Origin: Prasinococcaceae sp. CCMP 1430
Taxonomy: Eukaryota; Prasinodermophyta; Palmophyllophyceae; Prasinococcales; Prasinococcaceae
NCBI GenBank assembly: GCA_013416795.1
Contig: RQSC01000032.1
Location: 278,897 to 325,720 of the forward strand
DNA length: 46,824 bases
Reading direction: 5' to 3'
The notes below the pieces were generated by a model. That model worked only from the letters and a program-made list of their open reading frames with translations, ran no database searches and was not told the origin of the DNA. A program made the position numbers and the translations under genes. The number at the start of each line of letters is the position of its first letter. Within the stretch, counting starts at the first letter, position 1. Below are positions 31,407 to 41,360 of this stretch, one piece after another.

Positions 31407-33405
31407 ATGACGGCGGCGCGGCCGGTGGCCGGCGGCGCGCGGCCGCCGGCGCTCGACGCGCTCCTGCTCAACCGCGATGCCAAGGCGGTGCGCTCGTCAA
31501 AGCGCGTGCTGTGTTGGCTACGCCAGGACCTGCGCACACACGACAACGCCGTGCTGCTGGCGGCGGCCGCAGCTGCGCGTGAGGCGGAGGGCGTGTCGGT
31601 GCTGCCCGTCTTTTGCTTCAACCCGAGCACCTACGCGGCGAAGCTGCCGCTGACCGGCGAGGCCAAGACGGGCGCGCGCCGCGCGCAGTTTATGCTCGAG
31701 AGCGTGTCGGACCTCCGCGAGCGGCTGCGTGCGCTGGGAAGCGACCTGCTGGTTGCCGTCGGCGAGCCCGAGGTGGTGCTCGCCGAGCTGGCCGGCGACG
31801 CCCCCGCGGCAGTGCTCACGCACGGCGAGGCGTGCACCGAGGAGCGCGACGCCGAGCGCGCCGTGGCCAAGGCGTTGCTCGCGCGCTGTGGCAACAGCGC
31901 GCTCGTGCGTGTGGAGGGAGGCTTTACAATGTACGATGAGCGTGACCTGCCGTTCGACTTGCGCGCCATGAATGACGTCTTCACGCCCGTACGAGGCAAG
32001 GTGGAGAAGAACTGCGAGGTGCGGCAGGCGTACGCCGAGCCCGCGAGCGGCGAGCTGCCTTTGGGCGGCTTCGCTGGCGCGCCAGGCCTGGGCAGCGAGC
32101 TCCCCTCCCTCGAGGCGATTGGCGTGGATCCCGAGGCCGCCGCCGTGGCACGCGCTGCCCCCCACAGGCTCGCGGCGCTCGACTTCAAGGGTGGCGAGAG
32201 CGCCGCGCTGCAGCGCGTCAAGTACTACCTGTGGGACACGGACAAGGCGAGCACATACTTCGACACGCGCAACGGCATGCTCGGCGGCGACTACTCGACC
32301 AAATTTGAGCCCTGGCTCAGCGCCGGCTGCCTCAGCCCGCGTCACGTCTACGCCGAGCTCATGAAGTACGAGGACAACCGCGTGGCCAACAAGTCCACCT
32401 ACTGGATTCGCTTCGAGCTGCTGGTACGCGACTGGTTCCGCTGGTATGTGTCCTAGCTTGCTGCGACGCCACCCACTGACGCCAAGCTCTCACGCGCCCG
32501 CTCGCTTTTACACCGCCCGCAATGCCTCTCCACGCCGCCTGCTCGCGGGGGCGCCCGTCCGTCGTTGCGCAGTGGCGCGACTTCTTCCGCTGGTGCGTGC
32601 CACATGTGCGCGCGAGGCGCTGAGCGAGCGCTCGGTGCGCGAGCGGCAAATGCTGGCGTGGGTGGCGATTTCCTCGAGCCCTGAGGTCTGGCTCGGTCGG
32701 ACACACCCAGGTGCTGACCCCGTCGCGCGCGCGCGCGCGATGTCCTGCAGGTACGCTCAGAAGCACGGGGCGCGCATCTTCATGCTCTCGGGCCCGGCGC
32801 GCCGCCACGCCAAGTGGCGTGCAGACCGCGCGCTGTTCGAGCGCTGGGTGGAGGGCAGGACTGGCGTCCCGCTCATCGACGCCAACATGCGCGAAATGGC
32901 GGCGACGGGCTTCATGTCGAACCGTGGTCGCCAGAACGTGGCGTCTTACCTTGCGCTCTCGCTTGGCGTCGACTGGCGCCTCGGCGCCGAGTACTTCGAG
33001 TCAGCGCTGCTGGGCTACGACCCAGCTTCCAACTGGGGCAATTGGGCGGCCGCTGCCGGCGTCACCGGTGGGCGCGTCAACAAGTTCAACCCGACCAAGC
33101 AGTCGAGGGACTACGACAAGGACGGGGACTACGTGCGCGCGTGGCTGCCCGAGCTCAAGGACGTGCCCGCCCCCTTCTGCCACGAGCCGTGGCGGCTCAC
33201 GCCGCAGCAGCAGCAGGAGTTTGGTTGCGTCATCGGCGTCGACTACCCGAAGCCGGCCGGCGAGGTCCCCGTGTGGTCGGGCGAGAGCGGCGGCGGCCGC
33301 GGCGGCGGCCGCGGCGGCCGCGGCAAGGGGCGGGGCGGCCGTGGCGGCGGCCGCGGCGCTGGTGGGCGGCGCCAAAAGAAGATCGTCTACCAGTATGACG
33401 ACTGA
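31407..33405 (+). CDS. CRYD: CRY-DASH cryptochrome/photolyase with RGG tail and duplicated exon
   Basis: A DASH-type cryptochrome: flavin blue-light photolyase/photoreceptor, typically repairing CPDs in single-stranded DNA. The photolyase N-domain starts KRVLCWLRQDLRTHDN. DVFTPVRGKVEKNC, GGESAALQRVKYYLWDTD, TRNGMLGGDYSTKFEPWLSAGCLSPR and ANKSTYWIRFELL follow (FAD domain). After the intron(s), exon 32751-33405 continues YAQKHGARIF, WVEGRTGVPLIDANMREM, TGFMSNRGRQNV, LGVDWRLGAEYFE and YDPASNWGNW, and ends in an RGG-rich tail before QYDD. Exon 1 can end at 32443 (reading VRDWFRW) or at 32423 and use a 20-nt exon (reading WRDFFRW). The ATG at 31407 is the first supported; a longer leader in another frame is possible. 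Confidence 0.93.
32424..32443 (+). other. First copy of duplicated 20-nt coding segment (VRDWFR)
   Basis: These 20 nt follow FELL and precede a GTATGT donor. The segment itself begins GTACGC, so it can also act as a donor site after FELL. It aligns with 32573-32592 at matching codons (RD, F, R). Confidence 0.75.
32573..32592 (+). other. Second copy: alternative 20-nt exon (WRDFFR)
   Basis: It is bounded by a gcgcag acceptor and a GTGCGT donor, the commonest donor in this window. It encodes WRDFFR plus two bases and has the same length and phase as the first copy. The family consensus at this place is FELLWRDFFR, which only this copy provides. Confidence 0.75.
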
Positions 33406-33521
33406 CCATTAAAGTGCGCTCAGGCCGATTGATAGTGCACTCGACAACACAGGTTCACAAAAAAGATCGCGTCCCCCGGTGTGCGGGGCTCTGCTCTCGC
33501 GGGGGCGCGCGCACAGGGGGC

Positions 33522-35751
33522 TCACATGCCGCGGTAGAGCTTGACGTACTCCTCGGCCGACCGCGCCCACGAGTTGTCCACCGCCATGCATCGGTCCGCT
33601 AGCGCCGACCACTGCTCCTCGCGCTCCTTGTACATCGAGATGGCACGCTGCAACGCGCCCTCGATGTCGCCCTCGCCCGCGCCGTCGAAGACGAAGCCCG
33701 TCCCGGCAGCGGGGTCGGCGTCCACGTCGACCACCGTGTCCGCCAGGCCGCCCGTGCGCCGCACGAGCGGGGCGGCGCCGTAGCGCTGCGCCACCATCTG
33801 CGTCAGGCCGCACGGCTCGAACATGGACGGCACCAGCACGACGTCGGCGGCGGCGTACAGGAAGTGCGAAAGCGCATCGTTGTACATCAGGAGGCAGCGG
33901 CCCGCGCCGCCTTCTCGCATCTCGGCGGCGAGGCCCTCGAACTCACCGGCGAGGTGGCCCGATCCGAGCAGCACGAACTGCGCGCCCATGGCCTCCGCGC
34001 GCGCAGCGGCGTGGCGGATGAGGTGCACGCCCTTCTGCGGCACCAGCCGCGACACGCACACCAGCAGCGGCACGCGCTCCCCGTCCTCGGGCACGTCAAG
34101 CCCCAGCCCGCGGCGCACGTACTCCTTGCACAGCGCCTTGCCGTCCTCGGAGACGCTGCCGTAGCGCGTGGGCAGGCACATGTCCCTCCGCGGATCCCAC
34201 GACGCCGTGTCGATGGCGTTCAGCACCCCCGAGTACTTGGTGCGGTACGTCGTCAGCGTCTTGTTGAGCCACCCGCCGCCGCCGCCCAGCGTCTCCTCGC
34301 GGTACGAGGGCGACACGGTGGTGACCGCGTTGGTGTAGACGATGCCCGCCTTAAGCAGGCTCATCCGCTCGGGATTGTGCCCGATCGTGCGCTCGTCCAC
34401 CGCCTTTTCGACCACCGCGTAGCTCTCACCGTCGAGCCCCGTGTAGTCGAGCTCCTCCGCCTTGACCTCTCCCGTGTGGTCCAGGTTGTGGATGGTGAGC
34501 ATCAGCTTCTGCTTGTCGAGCCCCATCTCGTGGTACATGTCCCAGTACAGGAGCGCCGCGGCGCAGGTGTGCCACTCGTGCAGGTGGATGACGTCCGGCT
34601 GGCGCATCGACTCGCGCAGCAGCTCGAGGCTGGCGCGGCAGAAGAAGAGGTACGCCTCGCGCTCGTCATAGCCGCCGCCGTACACGCGCTCGCCGCGGAA
34701 GAAGTGGTTCTGCGGCCGGAGGAGCAGCACGCGCACGCCCGAGATCTCGCCCACGAAGGCGTCGACCATCACCTCGCCCCCACGGTGGTACGAGCCGTAC
34801 GTGCGCTCGTGCGTGAGGTTGTTCACCGCCGATTCGGGGATGCACTCGTAGAAGGGCAGGATGACCTCAACGTTGTGGCCGCGCGCCGAGCACGCGCGCG
34901 AGAGGCCCGTCACCACGTCCGCCAGGCCGCCCACCTTGGCCACCGGCGCCATCTCGGCGGTGATGTGCACCACGTGCAGCGGCGACGCGTCGGGCTCGGC
35001 GGTCACGATGGATGCGGGCGGAGCGGCGAGCGCCTCCACGCACTCGGGCCGCTCCCAGAACGGCGTCGCGTCCTCGGGCGACGGCCACGCGATGTCCTCG
35101 CGGCGCATCACCGCGATGGGCTCACCCGCGTCGGCCGGGGACGCCGCGCCGTCCGGCATCGCCTCGGGCGCGACAGCGGGCGGCGGCGCCACCCTCGCCG
35201 CTCGCTCCTCCGCGAGCCTCGCCTTCTGCTCCGCCGCCTCCGTCCGCGCGATCAGGTCGGCCTTCTCCGCCAGCAGCTCCTCGTACAGCTTGCGGTAGCG
35301 CTCCAGCCGCTCCGCCGCGCTCTCCTTTCCCTCCGCCGTGCTCTCCTCTCCCTCCGCGGACTCCTCAGCCTCCGCGGCGTCGGCCCCTGCCAGCGGCTCA
35401 TCGGTCTCGGCCTTGGCGGCCTCGTCCTTCACCTTAGCCTTCTCCTTCTTCGCCTTCGCCTTCTTCGCCTTCGCCTTTGCCGCCGGCGCTTCTGCCGCGG
35501 CCTTCTTGGCGTCGGCGCCGTTCTTCTTCGCGGGCGCCTGCTCGGCCTCCTGCGCCTCAACAGCCGCCTCGGCCGCCTCGGCCGCCTCAACCGGGCCGTC
35601 CTCTTCCTTTTCCGCCGCCTCCGAGGCCGTCGCCTCCACCTCGGACGTCTCCGTCTCGACGCGCGACCCCGACGCCCCGGAGCGCACCACCACCGTCCTC
35701 GCTCGCGCGCCGCGCGCGGGAACGGAGCGGCGAGCCGCCGCCGCCGCGCGC
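33522..35751 (-). CDS. SS4: Soluble starch synthase, class IV-like, 5' end unresolved
   Basis: ADP-glucose:glucan glucosyltransferase (GT5) of plastid starch synthesis. SSIV-type enzymes help initiate granules. An acidic Ala/Glu/Lys-rich N-terminal part leads into a coiled coil (AERLERYRKLYEELLAEKADL...AEEQKARLAEERAARV type). The GT5 domain begins VHITAEMAPVAKVGGLADVV (KxGGL motif). Blocks PDVIHLHEWHTCAAALLYWD, LTIHNLDHTG, VTTVSPSYREE, GVLNAIDTASWDP, VSRLVPQKGVHLIRHA, VLVPSMFEPCGLTQMVAQRYG and RRTGGLADTVVDVD follow the SSIV order. The exon appears to start at 35751 after an acceptor whose second base is an N (35752). The first exon with the ATG and transit peptide lies upstream and could not be fixed. 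Confidence 0.88.
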
Positions 35752-36426
35752 NTGAAATTGGTGTGATTCCGCGGTTTGTGTGCGTGGTCGCGGGCGCGGG
35801 CGCGAACGGATGAGGCGGCTGCCGGGTGCGCCGGAGTGAGGGAGGGGGGTGAGGGAGGGGGGCCCACGCACGCACGGCCGCGCGCGCACGCGCGCGCGGG
35901 GCCGCGCGCCGTGGGCCGCCAGTCGACACCCCATCAAAACGGGTGTGATTATTTCATCGCCGTCGAATCAATCGCTCTGAATCAATACGTACTATAATAA
36001 ACGCGGGATGATGAAATTCGAGAGTCCGTGTAACGTTCAGGTCGAAGCGCATGCGTGCGCACGCGCGCGGGGCGGGGCGCGGGCGCGCGATCGAATTTGG
36101 ACCCTATCGCGGCAGAGCGCATTTCTTTACCCTAATGATGCCGCGCAGTGGTTGGGGTTGGATGCGCGTCCCCGCCTCCGCGCGTTTCGGCGCCCGCCTC
36201 TGCGTTCGAACGCGCGCGGGTGCGCCACAGCGCGGGCGCGGCGCGCAGCGCCGCCGCGGCTCGGGCCCGAGGGCGGGGCGGCGCTCCGCCACTGACGCGG
36301 AGCCGCGGATCCGAGGGCGGGCACTTCCCTCTTCCCTCCTTCACCCTCCCCCCTCCGCGCCCGCGACCCTCCTCCGCGCCGGCGCCGCGGCCCCGCGGCC
36401 ACACGGGCGCTGTCCTCGCGGCCGCC
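35752..36426. promoter_or_regulatory. Bidirectional region, starch synthase / RAD54
   Basis: About 675 bp holding the unresolved first exon of the starch synthase (minus) and the RAD54 promoter. An AT-rich core (35933-36030) has two GAATCAAT direct repeats, TACGTACTATAATAAACG (TATA-like) and a G/C-rich flank on each side. TTTACCCTAATG (36126-36137) is telo-box-like. Confidence 0.45.
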
Positions 36427-39400
36427 ATGTCGCAGGCGAGCGAGGAGTACGAGGAGCCCTCGAGCGGATCCGAGGCCGAGTCGGAGGCCGAGTCGGAGCC
36501 CGAGTCCGACGAGGAGTCGGAGCCCGAGTCGGAGGATGAATCCGAGGAGGAGTACGCGGCCGATGAGGACGAAGACGAGGGGGATGACGACGAGGAAGAG
36601 TGCAGCGACGAAGACATGGAGGACTGCGTCGCACCCGCGCCCGCGAAGAAGAAGGCGCCGGCGGCCAAGGCCGCCGCCAAGGCCGCGCCAAAGGCCAAGG
36701 CCGCCGGTCGCCCCCCTGCCGCTGCGGGCAAGGCGATCGTCGCGCGCCTCGCCGAGAGGAAGGTCGCGCGGGGCGCGGCCGCGGCCCCGGCCGGAGGCAC
36801 AGAGAGCGACGCCGCGCGCCGAGCGCGCAACATCGCGGCGATGCTCGCCGGCGCCGTGCAGACGCGCGCGTTGCCCGCGGCGGCGGGCCTGCGCGCGCCG
36901 CGCAAGGGCGAGGGCTCATTCAAGCCCTTCAAGGCGCACGCGCACCTGGAGACGGCGGCGAGCATCGAGGCGCGCAAGACCAAGTCCATCGGCATCAAGC
37001 GCGCCAAGTTCCGTCCGTGGAACGGGCGCAGCTCGCCCGTGCCTCTGCCGTTCCTGTCGATGCTCAGGAAGGCCGAGCCCGAGCCCGAGGAGGCGGACGC
37101 CGAGGAAGAGGCCAAGGTGGAGAAGCCGTTCGAACCCCCGCCGCAGCCGCCGCTCGTCCTCTACGATCCCGCGGATGACCCCAACGCGCTGCCCGGAGCC
37201 AAGGTGGTCGAGGTGGACGAGATGCTCTGCAGGTGGCTGCGGCCGCACCAGCGCGAGGGCACCAAGTTCCTCTTCGAATGTTGCGCTGGGCTCCGCGACT
37301 ACAAGGGGTGTGGGTGCATCCTTGCGGACGACATGGGCCTCGGCAAGACCCTGCAGGGCATCGCACTCCTGTGGACGCTGCTGAAGCAGGGACTCGACGG
37401 CAAGCCCATGATCCGCAAGGCCATCATCGTGTGCCCGACCAGCCTCGTGACCAACTGGGACTCCGAGGTGACCAAGTGGCTCAAGGGGCTTTGCAAGACG
37501 ATCCCGCTCGCCGGAGTGAACCGCGAGGACGCGAATGCGAGCGTCGCGAACTTCCTGAGCCCGCGCAGCTTCGCGCAGGTGCTCATCGTGAGCTACGAGA
37601 CGTTCCGCATCCACTCCGAGAAATTCCACAAGCGCGGCGAGGAGGCGTGCCAGCTTCTCATCTGCGACGAGGCGCACCGGCTGAAGAATGGCGACACGCA
37701 GACGAACATCAGCCTGCACAAGCTCGCCACGCGCCGCCGCGTGCTGCTGAGTGGCACGCCTCTGCAGAACGACCTCAACGAGTTCTTTGCGATGATTGAC
37801 TTCACCAACCCCGGCGTGCTCGGCGAGCAGAAGCGCTTCCGGCGCTACTTTCAGACGCCCATCCTGAACGGCCGCGAACCGGACGCCACGGCGAACGCGC
37901 GCTCGAAGGGCGAGGAGCGCTCGGCGGAGCTCAGCGACCTGGTGAACACGTTCATCCTGCGACGCACCAACACTCTGAACGCGAAATTCCTGCCGCCCAA
38001 GCTGATGACCATCGTGTGCGTCAACCTCACCAAACTGCAGAAGGACCTGTACGCGCACTTCCTGACGAACAAGGACGTCCAGCGCGACAACGACCGCGAG
38101 GACGGAGGCTCGCTCGTGAAGGTGCTGCCATACCTGAACGAGCTGCGCAAGCTGTGCAACCACCCGAAGATCGTGTACGACGGAGCGCGCGCGCGCATGC
38201 AGAGCCGCTCGAAGGAGCAGGACGACCATGCGGGCTTCGGCGCGGACGCCATGGAGCTCTTCGCGCCCTACGAGGCCACCCTGCAGGCCGCCGGGGGCTT
38301 CAACCGCAGCTCCAGCCGGCTCAACCCCCGCGGCGGCGCGCCCAAGAAGGTGGAGCAACTTGGCGGCGAGCACTCGTGGATCGAGCTGAGCGGCAAGTTC
38401 GCGGTGCTCGCCCGCATGCTGGCCGAGATGCGGCGCACGGGCGACGATCGCATCGTGGTCGTGTCGAATTTCACGCAGACCCTCGACGTGATCACGCAGC
38501 TGTGCAAGGACAACGGCTACCCGTACGTGCGGCTCGATGGATCGGTCTCATTGAAGAAGCGCAAGAAGATGGTGGACGAGTTCAACGACCCAAATGCCAA
38601 GCAGTTCGTCTTCCTTCTCAGCAGCAAGGCAGGCGGCTGTGGCCTCAACCTGATCGGTGGCAACCGTCTGATTCTGTTCGACCCAGACTGGAACCCGGCG
38701 GTGGACAAGCAGGCCGCCGCCCGAGTGTGGCGCGAGGGCCAGAAGAAGGAGTGCTTCGTGTATCGATTCGTCTCAACCGGCACGGTGGAGGAGAAGATCT
38801 ACCAGCGCCAGCTGTCGAAGGAGAAGCTGCAGGGCGTAGTCAATGGCAACGACATGACGACAGACATCGGCACCAGCGACCTTGCGGACCTGTTCATGCC
38901 GGTCGAGCCAGACACGAAGTCCACCACGTACGACCTGATCTGTGGCGAAGAGGGCGAGGACAAGGTGCGGCCGAGCCAGCTTGGCTACAAGCCCCAGGAA
39001 GGCGCGCCGCTGGAGGAGGACCTCGCAGAATGGGCCCACCACCCCACGCTGAAAACACTGCCGGACGAGGTCATGCAACGCGCCGGCGGCGATGACGTGT
39101 CCTTTGTGTTCGCCTGCCGGGTCGACGGTGAGTTCATGGCACTGCAGAAGGAGATGGCCGACAAGAAAGTCGCCCTTGACAAGGAGAATAAGGCCGCCCA
39201 AGCGAAGGACGCCACAGCCAAGATGGCCGCCAAGGCCGATGAGGACCAAGGCGCCGCGGGAGGCAAGCGCAAGCCGCTCGCTGACGCGGATGGCGCCGGG
39301 GCCCGGAAGCGCCGAAGCGACGAGGGCGCCGAAGCCGCGCTCGCGCGCTCATCAGAGGTTGAAATGGCCGAGCAGGAGTCGCCCGAGAACTTCAGCGAGG

Positions 39401-39621
39401 ACGACTTGGCGCTCGAGCTCGAACCTGCGCGCGCCGCGCGCGGTGGCAAGGCCGTCGAAGTCGTCGAGCTGAGCGACGACGACGAAGAGGCCGTGCCGAA
39501 CTCCAGTGACGAGGAGGACGAAGGCGAGGACGCGTCGGAGGTCGCGTCAGATGACGACACCGAGCCCGAGTCGTCTGAGGAGGAGACTGACGACAGCGAC
39601 GATGACGATTTTGCGTCGTGA
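36427..39621 (+). CDS. RAD54: RAD54 homologous-recombination DNA translocase
   Basis: A Swi2/Snf2 ATPase that works with RAD51 in strand invasion and remodels dsDNA. The single exon encodes 1064 residues, with the ATG at 36427 in a GCCGCC context. An acidic Ser/Glu tail precedes a basic segment (KKKAPAAKAAAK) and the RAD54 N-motif (FKPFKAHAH, KFRPWNGR). The core begins LRPHQREGTKFLFECC. Walker A is DDMGLGKT near residue 300, the DEAH box is CDEAHRLKN near 413, and SGTPLQNDLNEFF, LRKLCNHPKI, VVVSNFTQTLDV, LSSKAGGCGLNLIGGNRL, DPDWNPA and ARVWREGQKKECFVYRF follow. WAHHPTLKTLPDEVMQ matches the RAD54 C-terminal region. A second acidic tail ends the protein. Both acidic tails are longer than usual. 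Confidence 0.95.
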   Translation: MSQASEEYEEPSSGSEAESEAESEPESDEESEPESEDESEEEYAADEDEDEGDDDEEECSDEDMEDCVAPAPAKKKAPAAKAAAKAAPKAKAAGRPPAAAGKAIVARLAERKVARGAAAAPAGGTESDAARRARNIAAMLAGAVQTRALPAAAGLRAPRKGEGSFKPFKAHAHLETAASIEARKTKSIGIKRAKFRPWNGRSSPVPLPFLSMLRKAEPEPEEADAEEEAKVEKPFEPPPQPPLVLYDPADDPNALPGAKVVEVDEMLCRWLRPHQREGTKFLFECCAGLRDYKGCGCILADDMGLGKTLQGIALLWTLLKQGLDGKPMIRKAIIVCPTSLVTNWDSEVTKWLKGLCKTIPLAGVNREDANASVANFLSPRSFAQVLIVSYETFRIHSEKFHKRGEEACQLLICDEAHRLKNGDTQTNISLHKLATRRRVLLSGTPLQNDLNEFFAMIDFTNPGVLGEQKRFRRYFQTPILNGREPDATANARSKGEERSAELSDLVNTFILRRTNTLNAKFLPPKLMTIVCVNLTKLQKDLYAHFLTNKDVQRDNDREDGGSLVKVLPYLNELRKLCNHPKIVYDGARARMQSRSKEQDDHAGFGADAMELFAPYEATLQAAGGFNRSSSRLNPRGGAPKKVEQLGGEHSWIELSGKFAVLARMLAEMRRTGDDRIVVVSNFTQTLDVITQLCKDNGYPYVRLDGSVSLKKRKKMVDEFNDPNAKQFVFLLSSKAGGCGLNLIGGNRLILFDPDWNPAVDKQAAARVWREGQKKECFVYRFVSTGTVEEKIYQRQLSKEKLQGVVNGNDMTTDIGTSDLADLFMPVEPDTKSTTYDLICGEEGEDKVRPSQLGYKPQEGAPLEEDLAEWAHHPTLKTLPDEVMQRAGGDDVSFVFACRVDGEFMALQKEMADKKVALDKENKAAQAKDATAKMAAKADEDQGAAGGKRKPLADADGAGARKRRSDEGAEAALARSSEVEMAEQESPENFSEDDLALELEPARAARGGKAVEVVELSDDDEEAVPNSSDEEDEGEDASEVASDDDTEPESSEEETDDSDDDDFAS

Positions 39622-39864
39622 GGACGCATGCGCATGGCATGGACGCCGCCCTGGTCCCTGCCGACCCACAGAACCACGCGAACCCCCTAATAGCGACGAC
39701 GACGACGACACGGCGCGCTGTCACTGTCGCACATGACACTAACCAGCCCCGTGCCTCATGGCACGCATATGTGATCCTGCAGGCGCGTCAGAACCTACCT
39801 GCCACGTGTGTAAATTACCTGCTACAGTATGAGCCACGCGTGCGCCACCGCGACTATTGCGCTC
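39622..39864. other. Convergent spacer, RAD54 / PABPN1
   Basis: A 243-bp tail-to-tail spacer with a GACGAC repeat (39695-39710) and TGTAAATTACCTGCTACAG near 39807, a possible TGTAA polyadenylation signal for RAD54. No gene is seen. Confidence 0.45.
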
Positions 39865-41035
39865 TCAATAGGGCGAGTACCCGCGCCCGCGCCCGCGCCC
39901 GTATCCCCCGAACCTGCCACGGCCGCGACCGCGCCCGAAGCGCCCGCGCCCGCGCCCGCCGCCGCGCCCGCCCCTCATGCCCGGTGTGTTGGTACGCTTG
40001 GCCGATACCTGCGAGGGAGACGGCGCAGTCGAGCGGGTGGGCGGTCAGCGGCGTGCACGAGCGGTCGCGCCAGCACACATCGCTCGCGCACTAAGCGCGC
40101 TGCTCACCCTCAGCTGCCTCCCATGCAGCTCGCTCTCCGCCAGCAGAAGCGCGTTCGCAACGGCGTCGGGCTCGAGGAACTCGACGTACGCGAAGCCCTG
40201 CAGCGCGGGAGGCGGTGGCGCGCGCGGTGCTCGAAAGTCAGCACGCGCACCTCATCGCGAGGCTGAAAAGCGAGGCATCACCGTGCGCGCGCCCACACAG
40301 GCGTGCGCTCGCGCTCCCGAGAGCGCATCGGTTCAGAGTGGTGCATGAGGTTATCTGCAGTGCCGGACGCCTGCCCCGCCTCAGATCAGGTCTGTAATAG
40401 GTGTAGGTTGTTCATCGCCACCGATGCTTGCTCTCGCGCGCGCGGCGTTGTCCGTCGGGCGGCGCACGCCCACGCGCGCGCGCACGCCTCGCCCAGGACC
40501 ACGCCATCGCACTCACCTTGGGGTTGCCGAACCTGTCGCTGAGGATGGTGACGCGGTTCACCGTGCCGCAGCTCTGGAAGTGCACCTGCAGCTCCTCGGG
40601 TGTGACGGCGTAGTCCACGTTGCCCACGTACACAGAGCGCGCATCCACCTCCTCGCGCGACGCCGCGTTGGCGCCGGCGGCGCCGCCCTCGCCCTCGCCT
40701 GCCGCCTTGTCTGTGCCCATCTCCTGCTCCACCTTGTTCTGCATTTCCTGCAGCTTGGCAGCCTCCGCCTCCATCTCCTTCAAGCGCGCCTTCATGGTCT
40801 CGAGATCCTCCTCATCGTCGTCGTCATCCTCGTCGGCGGCAGCCGCGGCGCCATCCGCTGCGGCGGCCTCCTCGTCGGCGGCCGCCGCGGGCTCCTCCTC
40901 CTCCTCAGCCGCTTCGTAGTCGACCTCTGTGTCCCGCACGCATGCGCGCGCGGCACGGGCGCGGCGCCGCAGCGGCCGGCGATGCGGGCAGAGGCGCGCG
41001 ACGCGGGNCGCTCCCGACGGAATCCGTTGCAGCAT
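39865..41035 (-). CDS. PABPN1: Nuclear poly(A)-binding protein 2 (PABPN1/PABN-like)
   Basis: It binds nascent poly(A) and sets tail length with poly(A) polymerase. There are three exons: 40517-41035, 40108-40197 and 39865-40008, with introns GTGAGT...GCAG and GTGAGC...GCAG. Exon 1 has an acidic Glu/Ala/Asp stretch, the coiled-coil [22 protein letters not shown], then [22 protein letters not shown] (RNP2) and [18 protein letters not shown]. Exon 2 is GFAYVEF (RNP1) through GRQLR, exactly 30 codons. Exon 3 reads [13 protein letters not shown] and a GR-rich tail ending YSPY, as in animal PABPN1. The ATG at 41035 precedes an Arg-rich leader containing an ambiguous base (41008). A further 5' exon starting near the acidic part is possible. 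Confidence 0.92.
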
Positions 41036-41360
41036 GGCAATGGCGCGCGCCGCCGGGGGAGGGACGTGGGTGAGGGGGCGACGAGGGGGGGGGGAAGGGG
41101 CAAGGGCGTGGCGTGTGCGGGCGCGCGCGCGGGGGAAGGGGGGTCGCGAGCGAGCGAGCGAGCGGGGGAGCGGCGCGGAGAGGCCCTCGCACACCTGCGC
41201 GGTTTACAGCTCCGCGGCCTCGGCGGCGGCGGCGGCGGCCCGCGCCGCGCGGGAGCGCGAGCGCGCCCGCGCTCGCTCAAGCATGTGCGCATGCTCCCGC
41301 TCGAGCTGGCGCAGTGCGCGCAGGCGGCCAGCGGGGCTGGCCAGCCCTGTGCTGAGTGCT

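Noticed and set aside
32711-33412. Frame +2 through the CRY-DASH last exon
   Set aside because: It would be reached only if both 20-nt copies were included. Its sequence is Ser/Arg/Ala-rich with no conservation, so it is a GC-bias shadow.
33864-35813. 649-codon plus-strand open frame
   Set aside because: It is antisense to the starch synthase, whose GT5 motifs are unmistakable. The plus frame is Arg/His/Leu-rich noise.
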